From: Sva-07 sp963717385
GTDB taxonomy: Bacteria; Actinomycetota; Acidimicrobiia; Acidimicrobiales; Ilumatobacteraceae
Assembly: GCA_963717385.1 (NCBI GenBank)
Contig: CAVQWE010000018.1
Span: 116,070-180,069 of the forward strand
Reading direction: 5' to 3'
DNA length: 64,000 nt
Below the pieces are notes generated by a model. The model was not told the origin of the DNA. It did no database searches and worked only from the letters and a program-made list of their open reading frames with translations. A program made the translations under genes and the position numbers. Positions 37,696-48,269 of this stretch are shown one piece after another (position 1 is the stretch's first letter; every line of letters starts with the position of its first letter).

Positions 37696-40590
37696 GACAT
37701 GCGCTCGGCCGCCTTGCGGGCGGCGCGGGCGGCCGCGTCGATGTCGAGCGAGGCGCCCTCGACCGCTGCGCGTCGACGATCGTCGTCGGTGAGTTGGGCG
37801 GCGACCCAGGGCGGCAACGTCGGGTCGCGGGCCACCCGCGCATACGGCGAGAACCCCGATTGGGTCACTGCTGCCCACAGCATCTCCGACTCGAACGGCT
37901 CGACGCGCACCATCGCCAGCATGTTGGCGATGATCTCGACGCCGTGCCAGACGAGACCCGGCGATCGCAGTCGGACCATCCGCTCGATCATCTCCGCCGC
38001 CAGCGGGCCGGCTTGGTCCAGTTGGCCGTCGAAGCAGTGCTGGAGTGCCATGAACGCCTGGCCCTCGGCGATGGTGCGCGAGTTGTTCGACGTGAGGGCG
38101 ATCCGGTAGAGCTCCTCTTTGTTCTGCCGAGCTTCGTCGGTGGTTCCGCTCTCCATCGATGCCGACAGGAAGCATCGAGCAAACACGCGCAGCGTCGGGT
38201 TGCCGAGGGCGTCGACCACCTCGATCATGTCAGGGGCCACCGGCCGCATCTTCGCCAGCGCGAGAAACGCCGGGTCGGCACCCGCCAACGCACACCGCCG
38301 CAGCTCGTCACCCCAGCGAGGCTCGGTCGCGTCGCTGATCACTCGGACGGAGGCGATCACGCCACGCATCTGCGGATCATCGGTGTCGGCAATCGCGTCG
38401 AGGAGCGCGTGGCACTGGTCGGTGAGTGCGTGGAGCGCCAGATGGGCAGCGGCGGCGGCGGCGAGTCCCGGCGCGTCGGCCGGCTCCACGTGGAGCTGTC
38501 GGAGCGACTCGATTGCCCACTCGCCGGGCTCGATGCACGAGAGGATGGCAATGGCGAACGCCATCTCGCCCATGATCGAGTCGAGCAGCTCGACGTCCTC
38601 GTGGTCGGTCGCCCACTGGACCACCTCGCGGACATGAGGGAGCTCAATGCGCAAACGGTCCCACCAGCGCGCCTCGTCCACTCCGCGCAACCCGACGGCG
38701 GCCTCGACGGCGAAGGAGGAGTAGTAGTCGATGTAGCGATCCTGGACCCCGCCTCGTGCGCGGCCGCGGAGGTGCTGGCGGATCGGCTCGAGGATGCGGA
38801 AGCGAGCAGCGCTGTGATCGCGTGCGACGAGGTGGTGCTCGACCAATTCGCCGAGACTCGCGGTCACGCTGCCCGGTCGATCGTGTGGTTCGGTGAGCAC
38901 TGCTTCTGCACTGTCGAGGTCGAAGCTGCTGACGAAGACGGTTGCTCGGTCGAGGACATCGCTCGCGTGTGGCGACAGCTGCCGCAGCGACCAGCCGAGC
39001 GCAGTCGACAGATCCGCGTGCCGGCGGCCCCTCGGGCGAGCCGGGTCGGCGCCAAGCCCGTTCGGCTTCTCGCCCGGCGGAGCGTTCGACCCGAGCAACG
39101 CCGGCTGATCGCCCAGTCGAGCAGCGATCTCGCCCGGTGTGAGCGAGCGGGTGCGAGCGGCGGCCAACTCGATGGCGAGCGGGTAGTTGTCGAGCACGTC
39201 GCACAACTCCGCGCACTCCGCGTCCGGGAACGGGCCCGCTCCGGCTTCGACGATTCGTGCCGCGAGCAGACGGTGCGCAGCATCGTCCTCCAGGCGATTC
39301 AGGGTGACCACCGTCTCGGCGGCGATCCCGAGCCGCACGCGGCTCGCTGCCAGCAGGGCCGTGGACGGCGATGCCACCGTGACCGTTTCGGCGAAGGCCG
39401 CCACCGCAGCGGCGACGTGTTCGCAGTTGTCGAGCACGATCAGCGAGCGGCGGCCGCGCAGGTAGTTGACGACCTCGTCGGTGGCGGTCGAGCCTGGGTG
39501 GTGGCCCAGCCTGAGCGCAGAGGCGACGCTCGCAGCGACGGCGACCGACCCGTCCTGCAGCGGCGCGAGGTCGACGAGCCACACACCATCTGCGAACGGT
39601 TCGTTGCCGAGGCACCGCCGGGCCGCGGCGCTGATGCTGCGGCTCTTGCCGATCCCACCGGTCCCGACGACGGTCACCAGTCGACCGGGGGCGAGTGCCT
39701 GCAGAACTGTGGCGATTTCCGGGCGCTCCACGAACTCGTTCGGTTCGGCGACAAGGTTGTCGTTGCGCAGCGTTGCATCTGGTGAGAGCGAGCCCGCGTC
39801 GATGGTCGCCATCCGCTCGCCGGTTGCCGACAGGTCGAGCCGGGGATCTTGTTCGAGTATCTGGCGCTGCAACGAGCGCAAGTCCGCCCCCGGCTCGACG
39901 CCGAACTCCTCCACGAGCAGGTCGCGTGTACGTCGGTAGGCGGCGAGCGCCTCGGTCTGGCGACCCGAGCGGTAGGCGGCGAGCAGGTGGAGGGCACGGA
40001 TGTCCTCTCGGAAGGGGTGTTCGTCGGCAAGAAGTGCCGCGTCGTCGCAGCACGACTGGTGTTCGCCCAGCTGGAGGCGTGCGTCGAGCGACGTCACCAG
40101 CATGCGCAGTCGAAGTTCAGTGAGATGTTCGAGATGTCCGCGAATCGGAGCGAGATCGAGTTCCTCGGCAGCCGGAGGGCCACGCCACAGTGCCGTTGCC
40201 GCGGCTGCGGCCTCGGCCGCAGCCGCTGGGTTCGAGGCGAGCAGCTCGGTCGCGGTGTGGGCCAACTGCTCGAACTCGGCGACGTCGACGGTGAGGTTGG
40301 TCGACGCAAGCAGGTAGCCCGTTCCCTGGGTCTGGAGGTCGACCGATGGTCCGAGCGCGCGCCGGAGGCCCGACACCTGAACCTGCACCACGTTGCGGGC
40401 GCTCTTCGGCGGATCGTCAGGCCACAACGCCGCCGACATGGTGTCGACGCTGACGACCTCGTCGAGGCGGTGGGCGAGGGTGACGAGGATGGCCTGGGCT
40501 CGAGGGCCCACCGATGCTCACCACGTCTGCGTCGACCGTGACCGAGAGCGGTCCGAGCACATCGATCCATACCCCCGGTGCCCCTGCCAC
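37686..40590 (-). CDS. AfsR/SARP-type regulator with BTAD and NB-ARC domains, copy 1 (one frameshift)
   Basis: This STAND-class transcription factor has about 967 residues. Domains in order: OmpR-like winged helix (VLGPLSVTVDADVVSIGG, then QAILVTLAHRLDEVVSVDTM), bacterial transcriptional activation domain (ADEHPFREDIRALHLLAAYR), NB-ARC ATPase with P-loop VVGTGGIGKS (about 305) and Walker B SLIVLDNCEH, then helical repeats. The N-terminal ~30 residues are in another frame; the change is at about 40502, where GGGCCC has one C too many. The start is the GTG at 40590, inferred. It is a paralogue of the gene at 48806-51709, sharing the C-terminal pattern LD(I/L)DAAAR..RK..ER. Targets are unknown. 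Confidence 0.85.
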
Positions 40591-40693
40591 TCCAGAAGTC
40601 TGTCATGACAGCCCGCTGGCTGCCTCCCGACGAGTCGACGCGAGTTGCGTGCGCCGGACCGGCGCCTCGACGACGGGCATAGCCTCGACGCCG

Positions 40694-41957
40694 ATGACCG
40701 AGCACGCACCAGCCTCCTTACCGCGCCGAACACTGCGGCCAGGGTCGGTGGCGTTCACCGTGGTGATGTCGATGTCGATGGCGACGACGGCGCTGGCAAT
40801 CGACTCGATCCTGCCGGCGTTCGATTCGATCCGCGAGCAGTTGGGTCTCGAACCCGATGCGACCGACGTTGCCGTTCTCGTCACCGCCTTCATCATCGGG
40901 CTCGGATTCGGACAGCTTCCCGCTGGCTTGTTGGCCGACCGCTTCGGCCGCCGCCCGGTGCTGTGGGGTGGCATCGCGATCTACATCGTCGGGGCAATCG
41001 GTACCGCGGTCGCTCCGTCACTGGCCACGATGGCGTTCGCACGCTTCGTCTGGGGCCTCGGTGCCGCCGGTCCACGTGTCGCAGTGACCGCGATGATCCG
41101 TGATGCTTTCGAAGGCGAAGAGATGGCCCGCCAGATGTCGAACATCATGGCGATCTTCCTGCTCGTTCCGATGGTCGCGCCGAGCGCCGGTGCAGCGATG
41201 GTGGCGCTCGGATCCTGGCGCTACTCGGTGCTGATGTGCGTGGTGGTCGGCGTGGTGGTGCTCGCTCTGTCGTTGCGCCTGCCCGCAACCCTGCCTCCCG
41301 ACAAGCGCCGTGAGCTGAACGCTCGGGAGATCACGGCGAGCTGGAAGATCGTGCTGACGACTCCGGGCACCCTCGCGTATCTGGCGGCCATCACGGTCGC
41401 GAACGGCGTGTTCCTCTCCTACCTCGCGTCGTCGGAGAACCTGTTCGACACGGTGTTCGGCCTGGGCGACTGGTTCCCGATCATCTTCGGTGCCATGGCC
41501 GTCGGGCTCGCGATCGGAGCGATCTTCAACGGCCGGATCGTGCGTCGCGCCGGTCTCGACAGGATGCTCGTCGCAACGTCGAGCGCATTCGTGGTTGCCT
41601 CAGCCCTCATGCTCGTGGTGGCGTTGATCACCGACGGACGTCCCATCGTTTGCCATGTTCGCTCCGGTGATGCTGGTGGCGCTGATGACCGTTCAGGTGA
41701 CGACCATCAACGCAAACACCGCTGCGATGATTCCTCTCGGGCGCGTCGCAGGATCAGGCGCAGCACTGCTCGGCATGGTGCCGATGGTCGTCGGTTCGGT
41801 GATCGGTTCGCTCATCGACCGCCAGTTCGACGGCACGCTCACGCCACTGTCGCTTGCGTTCCTGGTGGCGTCGCTGCTGTCGTTCGCTGCGATTCGTGTC
41901 GCCTCACGGGTCAGTCGCCGACCGCTGGTGGAGCAGTTGGTCGCCGTGTCGACGTGA
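40694..41957 (+). CDS. MFS multidrug exporter, Bcr/CflA-like (one frameshift)
   Basis: This drug:proton antiporter of the major facilitator superfamily has about 420 residues and 12 predicted TM helices. The DHA1 signatures are present: GFGQLPAGLLADRFGRRPVL (loop 2-3 motif A, about residues 74-93) and FARFVWGLGAAGPRVAVTAM (motif B/C region). This matches Bcr/CflA-type transporters. The frame changes near 41645, between LVVALITDGRP and FAMFAPVMLVALM; removing one G restores the match. The start is the ATG at 40694. It is divergent from SARP copy 1, and its 3' end overlaps the convergent ligase gene by 47 bases. The SARP regulator may control it, which is inference. Confidence 0.83.
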
Positions 41958-43568
41958 CCGACGCCTTCACCGACGATTCGGCGGCCTGTGATCGCAGCAG
42001 CTTTCCGGTGGTGTTGCGGGGGATCTCGTCCACGAACGCGACGTCACGGGGCACCTTGTGGCGAGCGAGCTGGTCTCTCACCCACGCGCGCACGGTGTCG
42101 GCATCGAGCGTCGCGTCGGAACGGACAACGATGAGTGCCGCAAGTCGCTGTCCGAACTCCGGATCCGGCGACACCGACCACCACGGCGTCCTCGACATCG
42201 GGGTGGGCGAGCAGCACCTCTTCGATCTCCAACGGGAAGACGTTCTCACCACCGCTCACGATCATGTCGTCGGCGCGCCCGGTGACGAACAGCCGACCGT
42301 CGGAGTCGAAGTACCCCACGTCGCCCGACGACATCAAGCCACCGACCTGCTCCTTGGTGCCGCCCCCGGTGTAGCCCGAGAACTGGGCGTCGTTGCCAAC
42401 CACGATCAGGCCGGTTTGACCGGGCTCGACCGGTGTTCCGTCAGGGTCGACGACGTCGACCGTGCTGCCGGCGATCACACGTCCGGCCGTGCCTGGCGCA
42501 GCCCGCAGATCGTCGGGTGTCGCCAGCGTTGCCTGGCCGACTTCGGTGGAGCCGTACATGTTGTAGAGGTTGTCGCCGAAGCGATCCATCCATTCGATGG
42601 CAACCGTGGCCGGGAGCGCGGAGCCGCTGGTGGCCACGATCCGCAGCGACGAGGTGTCGTACGTCGTCCGCGGTCGCGTTCTTGCCCGTTGCGGCGAGCA
42701 TGCGCTGCAACATGATCGGTACCACTGCGAGGACGGTGGCGTGGTTCGCCTCGACGGCGGCGAGCGTGGCCTCGGGCGTGAACCGGCGCACCAGCACGGC
42801 GGTCGATCCGGTGGTGGCGGCGATCGTCAGCTGGGCCAGTCCCCAGGCGTGGAACAGCGGCGTCGGTATCACCGAGATGTCTCGCGTCCGATAGGGGACG
42901 CCCTGGAGCAGCCCCACGGCGGAGTTGATCCCGGCGGCCCGGGCCTCGCGTCGGGCTCCCTTCGGCGTGCCTGTCGTGCCGGAGGTGAGCAACACCGGCA
43001 CGCTGGGCAGGCTCGGCATCAACCGACGCTTCGAGCTGCGATCTCGAATGTCGTCGAGTGAAGGGAGTCCGCCGAACTCACCGTCGGCCACGATCACCGG
43101 GCCGTCGAAACCGGACGCCAAGACGACATCGGCGAGGTCGGCGTCGCACGCCACCGCGCGCACGCCCTCGCGCTCGGCCACCTCGCCGAGTTGCGGACCG
43201 GCGAACCCGGTGTTGAGCAACACCACGGGAATGTCTGCCTTGGCCGCAGCGACCACGACCTCGACGAACCCGGCGTGGTTCGTGCACAGGATGCCGAGGT
43301 GCGCCGATCCATCGAGATCCAGCGACTTCAAGCCCGAGGCGAGCAACGACGACCGCCGATCGAGTTCCCGAAACGTGATCGATCCGCTGTCGTCGACGAT
43401 CGCGGTGTCGTTGGGGTGTCGGGTGGCGCTCGCGGCATAGACGGCGGCGAGGGTTGGTCCCCATCGCGCCAGTGCGAGCCCCATGGCGCCGATCTGCATG
43501 GGGTCGAGCCAGCCGAGTCGACGTGCCAGACGGGTGGAGTCGCCGATCCCGAGCGAAGCACGAGGCAT
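41911..43568 (-). CDS. AMP-forming acyl-CoA synthetase/ligase (two frameshifts)
   Basis: This ANL-superfamily ligase of about 552 residues activates a carboxylic acid as acyl-AMP and then acyl-CoA. P-loop VPVLLTSGTTGTPKGARRE (about residue 194), the aromatic motif NMYGSTEVGQATL, hinge VTGRADDMIVSGGENVFP, and the C-terminal catalytic Lys in PRNTTGKLLRSQ are all there. The frame changes near 42655 (KNATADDV to DTSSLRIVATSGSALPA) and near 42165 (EDAVVVGV to PDPEFGQRLAALIV). Each needs one base. The ATG at 43568 has AGGGTGAT upstream. It is divergent from the SDR gene, and the two may act in one lipid pathway. Confidence 0.85.
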
Positions 43569-43667
43569 CACATCACCCTAGGTTCATCGGCTCCGACCGG
43601 CCCGACCGTCGGGATCTATCCTCCGACTCGTACGACCGACTCGCACCACTCTGGGGGAGCAAGACAC

Positions 43668-44529
43668 ATGGACGTGGATCTGACCGGCAAGGTCGCACTG
43701 GTGACCGGATCGTCGAGGGGACTGGGGCGGGCGACGGCGGTGGCGTTGGCCTCGGCTGGCGCCGACGTGGTGGTGACGTATCGGGCCAAGGCCGCCGAGG
43801 CGGCTGCCGTTGCCGACGAGATCGCTGCGATGGGTCGAACGGCGAGCGTCCATCAGCTCGACATGGAGTCGATCGAGAGCATCGAGTCGCTGTTCGCCGC
43901 CATCGAAGCCGAACACGGCGGACTCGACATCGCCGTGCTCAACGCTGCCGCCACGGCCTTCAAACCGCTGATGGAGGCGCGAGGTCCGACACCTGCGACG
44001 CACCTACGCCATCTCGGTCGAAGGCTTCCTGCGAGCGGTGCAGTTGGCGGTACCTCTGATGGAACAGCGCGGCGGCGGCACGATCATCGGGGTGAGCGGA
44101 GCCGACACCCGCACCTACATCCCGGCCCACGGCGTGCTGGCGGGTGCCAAAGCGGCGATGGAGACCATGATCCAGTACCTGGCGTGCGAGATCGGCCAGC
44201 GGGGCATCACCATCGTCGGCGTCAACCCAGGCACGATCATGGGCGACTCGATCAAAGCCATGTTGGGTGACGAACTGTTCGACGCCGCCTGGGACTTCGA
44301 CGCTCGAACCCACCCGCTCCGAACCGCCGCACTGCCCAGCGACATCGCCGAACCCATCGTGTGGCTGTGTTCGCCGCTGGCGAGGTTCGCTCACGGCTCC
44401 ACCATCAACGCTGACGGCGGATCGATCTTCGCCATGTGCGGCCGATGGATGGACGAGGGAACCAACGCCATGTTGGCGACGGGTCGTCTCAGTTCAGAAG
44501 CCGCCGCCGGACCCAGCGCCCGTGCCTGA
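43668..44529 (+). CDS. SDR oxidoreductase, FabL-like, catalytic Tyr replaced (one frameshift)
   Basis: This Rossmann-fold oxidoreductase has about 286 residues. The coenzyme motif is VALVTGSSRGLGRATAVAL (residues 9-27), and LNAAATAF holds the NAA element. The frame changes near 43985, from KPLMEAR to VRHLRRTYAISVEGFLRAVQ, one base. The active-site stretch is TYIPAHGVLAGAKAAMETM. Aligned by eye to FabL/FabI-type enzymes (Y-x6-K), the Lys is present, but the Tyr position is His. Residues around it (SGADTRTY...NPGTI) otherwise fit the FabL branch. A GGGGGAG box precedes the ATG at 43668. A C-terminal tail ends in EAAAGPSARA. Confidence 0.8.
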
Positions 44530-44598
44530 ACTGCATCGTCGTGCCGGAGCGCGACCGGGTCGAGGGTCCCAGGGTGTTCGGTGTGTTGCGGGTCCGCG

Positions 44599-45846
44599 CT
44601 ACGCGGCGCTGCGTCTCGGAGGGCCACTTGCCAGCACGTTGCCGTCGGGCAGGGTGATCGTCAGTTCCCGGTTGGGGCCGAGCTGCACGTCCCAGCCGTG
44701 GTCGTGGAGGCGTGTGTGGTGGTGGGTGCAGATGGGGATGAGGTTGTCGAGGTCGGTTCGCCCGCCATTGCGCCACCAGATGATGTGGTGGAGTTTGCAG
44801 CGGTCGTAATGCACGGCGCAGCCGGGGATTGCACAGGTGGCGTAGAGGCCGCGGAGTGCTCGTCGTTGGGCTCGGTTGGCGAGGCGTCGGGTGCGGCCGA
44901 GGTCGAGTCGGCCGGGTGCGTAGAGCACGACACCGTTGGCGACGATGATGACGTCGGGTTCGGTGGTGTCGAACACGTCGCGCAGCACCGATGGTGGGAG
45001 TTCGATGCCGAGTCCCCAGTCGAAGATCGGGTCGCCCCGGCCGGCACCAGTGGTGGGTTGTGCGGTGGTTGCGTCGACCACGACGATCGGGTCACCCAGT
45101 GCGGGCCGCTTCAATCCCGACGGCGCGCCGCCATCGACGAGCCGGGCCAACGCCAGTGCGTTGAGGTGCTGCTGTCGTTCGAGCCTGTCGGCGGGTGCGG
45201 TGTCGGGGGTTCGCTCCGCGAACAGTGCGGTGACGGCGTGGTCGAGGGCGTGTGCGATCTCGCTCCCGGTCTTGGGGTCGAAGCGCCCGGACAGGCACCA
45301 CATGCCGTCGGCGTGGTCGACCCAGGATCGCAGCCGGGTGGCGCGTCGTTGGCGTGCGAAGCGTTCTTCGGCGTTGGTGTCGTCCTGCAGCGAGCGCGCG
45401 GTCCGTGCGAGGTGCTGTTCGAAGTCGCGGATCGACGACGAAGCAGCCGTGGTGGCGAGCTGTGCCTGGCGGTCGAAGAGCTGGGCGGTTTGGGTGTGGG
45501 TGAGGTTCTTGGTGGTTCGGGTGAGGGCGTCGACGTGGCCGGGCCGGATGGTGCCCGCGTCGAGCGCGTCGGCGAACGACTCGGCAGCGGTGAGGGTTCG
45601 TGCCCGGTCGGTTTCCTTCACCGCGGCGTTGAGGGTGCAGCCGGTGGTGTGGGCGATGTCGGCCTCGGGGAACGAGCCCGGATGCTCTGCCAATCGACGC
45701 ACCAGGTCGGCGCGGCGGGCGGCCGCCCACGACTCGATCTTGGCCACGTCGGCCATGGCCGCCACGATGGAATCACGCTCGCCAGCGCGTGATGCGCAGG
45801 TCTGGGCCACCTGGCGAACCCGATCGAGCACCACCTCCAAGGTCAT
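44599..45846 (-). CDS. DUF222 protein with C-terminal HNH endonuclease domain
   Basis: The roughly 415-residue protein belongs to the large actinobacterial DUF222-HNH family. The N-terminal helical DUF222 region includes WAAARRADLVRRLAEH and the AGTIRPGHVDALTRTTKNL segment (about residue 90). The HNH domain near the C-terminus has CAIPGCAVHYDRCKLHHIIW followed by RTDLDNLIPICTHHHTRLH: zinc Cys pair, catalytic His-His and final His are intact. The family is often multicopy and linked to mobile DNA, but its role is unknown. The ATG at 45846 is preferred because CATGAT ends six bases upstream; a GTG at 45873 would add nine residues. Confidence 0.9.
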   Translation of the reverse strand: MTLEVVLDRVRQVAQTCASRAGERDSIVAAMADVAKIESWAAARRADLVRRLAEHPGSFPEADIAHTTGCTLNAAVKETDRARTLTAAESFADALDAGTIRPGHVDALTRTTKNLTHTQTAQLFDRQAQLATTAASSSIRDFEQHLARTARSLQDDTNAEERFARQRRATRLRSWVDHADGMWCLSGRFDPKTGSEIAHALDHAVTALFAERTPDTAPADRLERQQHLNALALARLVDGGAPSGLKRPALGDPIVVVDATTAQPTTGAGRGDPIFDWGLGIELPPSVLRDVFDTTEPDVIIVANGVVLYAPGRLDLGRTRRLANRAQRRALRGLYATCAIPGCAVHYDRCKLHHIIWWRNGGRTDLDNLIPICTHHHTRLHDHGWDVQLGPNRELTITLPDGNVLASGPPRRSAA

Positions 45847-45852
45847 GGTTCC

Positions 45853-45858
45853 ATCATG
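45853..45858 (-). promoter_or_regulatory. -10-like element of a leaderless promoter
   Basis: Read on the minus strand, CATGAT ends six bases before the ATG at 45846, with no Shine-Dalgarno between. The same hexamer at the same distance precedes the cupin gene start at 62379. Confidence 0.4.
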
Positions 45859-45918
45859 ACCAGCGGGTGTCACAGAGTTGAGGGGACCGGGACGTTCGAT
45901 TGCCCAGCGCCGAACGGA

Positions 45919-48168
45919 TCAGGCGGCGGTGACCTCGACCGGGATGCCATTGAGGGTGGCGTTGCCCGACAGGTCGTCGAGCGTCGCGTCGTCGGTGAGC
46001 CGGTTCGAGTTGACGCCGGGTTTGGTCTTGGCGGTGTGCATTTCGATGCCGTCCTCGTCGTAGCCCCAGCCGTGCGGCAGACACACCACGCCGGGCATCA
46101 CCTCGTCGGTGATCTCGACGGGCGCCACCACGGTGCCGACACGCGACTGCACGCTCGCCGACCCACCGTTGGTCAAGCCCAGTCGGCTGGCGTCGTCGGG
46201 GTGGACCTGCAGGGTGCAGTCGGTCTTGCCCTTGATCAAGATGTTCAGGTTGTGCATCCAGGAGTTGACCGTCTTGAGGTGGCGGCGCCCGATCAACACG
46301 AGCTGGCCGTTCGCCTGTGCGAGTTCGTCGAAGTGGGCGCCGAAGCGTGCCATGTCGTCGACGATCGGCTGCGGAGCCAGCTCGACGGTGCCCGACACCG
46401 TCTTGATCGCATCGGGGAATCGGGACACGAGCGGGCCGAAGTCGGCTCCGCTCGGATGCTCGTCGATCAGCTTGCGGAGCGTGAGCCCATCTGGATGTGC
46501 GCCGAACGCATCGCCGTACTGTCCGACCCGCAATCGGAAGTCGATGATCTGCTCGGACCATTCCCACACCGACAGCGCGTCGAGGATCTCGGCCTTGTCA
46601 CGACCGTGGATCGGCGACGACTGGCGTGCGACTTCTCCTTCGACCATCTGGTCCATCATCGCGTTGTGCACGACGACCGGGTCGGTGTCGACCGATTGGC
46701 CTTGGATCACGAGCGCCAAGCGGCACAGGATCTGCTCTTCGCTCGGCGAGTCGGTCTCGAAGACCGCTGGTGAGTACTTGGCGATCGAGCGGATCATGTT
46801 GGCCTCGAACGCGAAGTCGTAGTGGCTGCGCTCGAGCGCCGACGTCGGCGGCAGGATCACGTGGGCATGGCGCGCCGTGGCGGTGACGTACGGGTCGACG
46901 ACCACCAGCAGGTCGAGCTGCTGCAACGCGTCGTCGATGCGATCGGTGTTCGGGAACGAGCGAACCGGGTTGCACGCCAGCACGAACAGCCCCTTGATTG
47001 CGCCGGGGCCGGGCGTGGTGATCTCCTCGGCCAACGTCGCCGCAGGGAGTTCACCCTTCGCCTCGGGGCGACCGGACGCTCGCCCTGCCCACCGGCCGAG
47101 CTGGAACCCACGTCCGCCGGGTGTGGACGGTGCCATGTTCTGCGTCGGGGCACAGTTGAACATCACGCCGCCGGGCTCGTCGAGGTTGCCGGTGAGCACG
47201 TTGAGCACGTCGGTCGCCCAACTGGCGACCGTGCCGAACTCGACGGTGTGCGCACCCATGCGTCCGTACACGGTCGCGGTCGGTGCGGCCGCCAGTTCGC
47301 GGGCGATGCGTCGCGTGGTGGCGGCCGGGATGCCGCACTGCTCGGCGACCGCCTCGGGGGTGTACCGGGCGGTCATCTCGCGCACCTCGTCGACGCCGCT
47401 GACATACGGTTCGAGACGACCGATGTCGACGAGGTCTTCGTCGAACAGCGTGTTGATCAGCGCCATCAGCCAGTACGAGTCGGTGCCGGGCACGATCGTG
47501 AGGTGTTCGGTTGCGTTCTCGGCGGTCTTCGTGCGGCGCGGATCGACCACCACGAACGTGCCGCGTTCGCGGATCGCTTCGAGCCGGCCAGGCATGTCGG
47601 GTGCGGTGAGCAGACTGCCGTTCGACACGTACGGGTTCGCACCGAGCATCAACAGGTAGTCGGTGCGGTCGAGGTCGGGCAGCGGGAACATGTCGGGCCG
47701 ACCCCACATCAGCCCCGCGCTGACGTGCTTGGGCATCTGGTCGACCGTGGACGCCGAGAAGATGTTGGTGCTGCCCACTGCGGTGAGCACCGGGCGGCCG
47801 TAGAGCAGCCCGCCGAGGTTGTGGGTGTTGGGGTTGCCGAGCACGGTGCCCAGCGCTTGACGACCGTGCGCCTCGACGATGGGGCCGAGCCGGCGGGCGA
47901 TCTCGGCGAACGCCTCGTCCCACGTGGCCTCCTTCCACCCGTCCTCGGTGCGAATTCGTGGTGAGGTGAGCCGGTCGGGGTCCTCGTGCAACTGCTTGAG
48001 CGTCGAACCCTTCGGGCAGATGAAGCCCTTCGAGTACGGGTCGTTCATGTCGCCCCGGATGCGCACGACCTGTTCACCCTTGGTGGTGATCTCGAGCCCG
48101 CAGCACGCTTCGCAGAGCGGGCAGGAGCGGTGGTGCGTCACGGTGCCGTCAGCGGCTTCGGTTCCCAT
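45919..48168 (-). CDS. Molybdopterin (bis-MGD) oxidoreductase
   Basis: The 749-residue enzyme is of the DMSO-reductase superfamily. The N-terminus binds one 4Fe-4S cluster (CPLCEACCGLEI...FICPKG, residues about 17-52). Molybdopterin-binding domains follow (SASTVDQMPKHVSAGLMWGR; LLMLGANPYVSNGSL; VVDPRRTKTAENATEH), then the C-terminal dinucleotide-binding domain (LIGRRHLKTVNSWMHNLNIL; VCLPHGWGYDEDG). No Cys or Sec is apparent at the usual metal-ligand position, where the sequence is STVDQMP, so it is not a classical formate dehydrogenase or nitrate reductase. The substrate is unknown. No Tat signal is seen, so it is probably cytoplasmic. The ATG at 48168 lies six bases after TACTGT; the frame is open to 48186. 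Confidence 0.9.
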   Translation of the reverse strand: MGTEAADGTVTHHRSCPLCEACCGLEITTKGEQVVRIRGDMNDPYSKGFICPKGSTLKQLHEDPDRLTSPRIRTEDGWKEATWDEAFAEIARRLGPIVEAHGRQALGTVLGNPNTHNLGGLLYGRPVLTAVGSTNIFSASTVDQMPKHVSAGLMWGRPDMFPLPDLDRTDYLLMLGANPYVSNGSLLTAPDMPGRLEAIRERGTFVVVDPRRTKTAENATEHLTIVPGTDSYWLMALINTLFDEDLVDIGRLEPYVSGVDEVREMTARYTPEAVAEQCGIPAATTRRIARELAAAPTATVYGRMGAHTVEFGTVASWATDVLNVLTGNLDEPGGVMFNCAPTQNMAPSTPGGRGFQLGRWAGRASGRPEAKGELPAATLAEEITTPGPGAIKGLFVLACNPVRSFPNTDRIDDALQQLDLLVVVDPYVTATARHAHVILPPTSALERSHYDFAFEANMIRSIAKYSPAVFETDSPSEEQILCRLALVIQGQSVDTDPVVVHNAMMDQMVEGEVARQSSPIHGRDKAEILDALSVWEWSEQIIDFRLRVGQYGDAFGAHPDGLTLRKLIDEHPSGADFGPLVSRFPDAIKTVSGTVELAPQPIVDDMARFGAHFDELAQANGQLVLIGRRHLKTVNSWMHNLNILIKGKTDCTLQVHPDDASRLGLTNGGSASVQSRVGTVVAPVEITDEVMPGVVCLPHGWGYDEDGIEMHTAKTKPGVNSNRLTDDATLDDLSGNATLNGIPVEVTAA

Positions 48169-48174
48169 TGAGCA

Positions 48175-48180
48175 ACAGTA
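48175..48180 (-). promoter_or_regulatory. -10 element of a leaderless promoter
   Basis: Read on the minus strand, TACTGT ends six bases before the ATG at 48168, and TGCTCA between them is not a ribosome-binding site. Confidence 0.45.
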
Positions 48181-48269
48181 AGCCACCGGGCCCGGAAGAC
48201 CGCCAGCGCACCGTCAGGACGTCGAGTGTGCTGGCTGCCCGGCTCGGCAGTGCACGCGCCGGCAACGGT

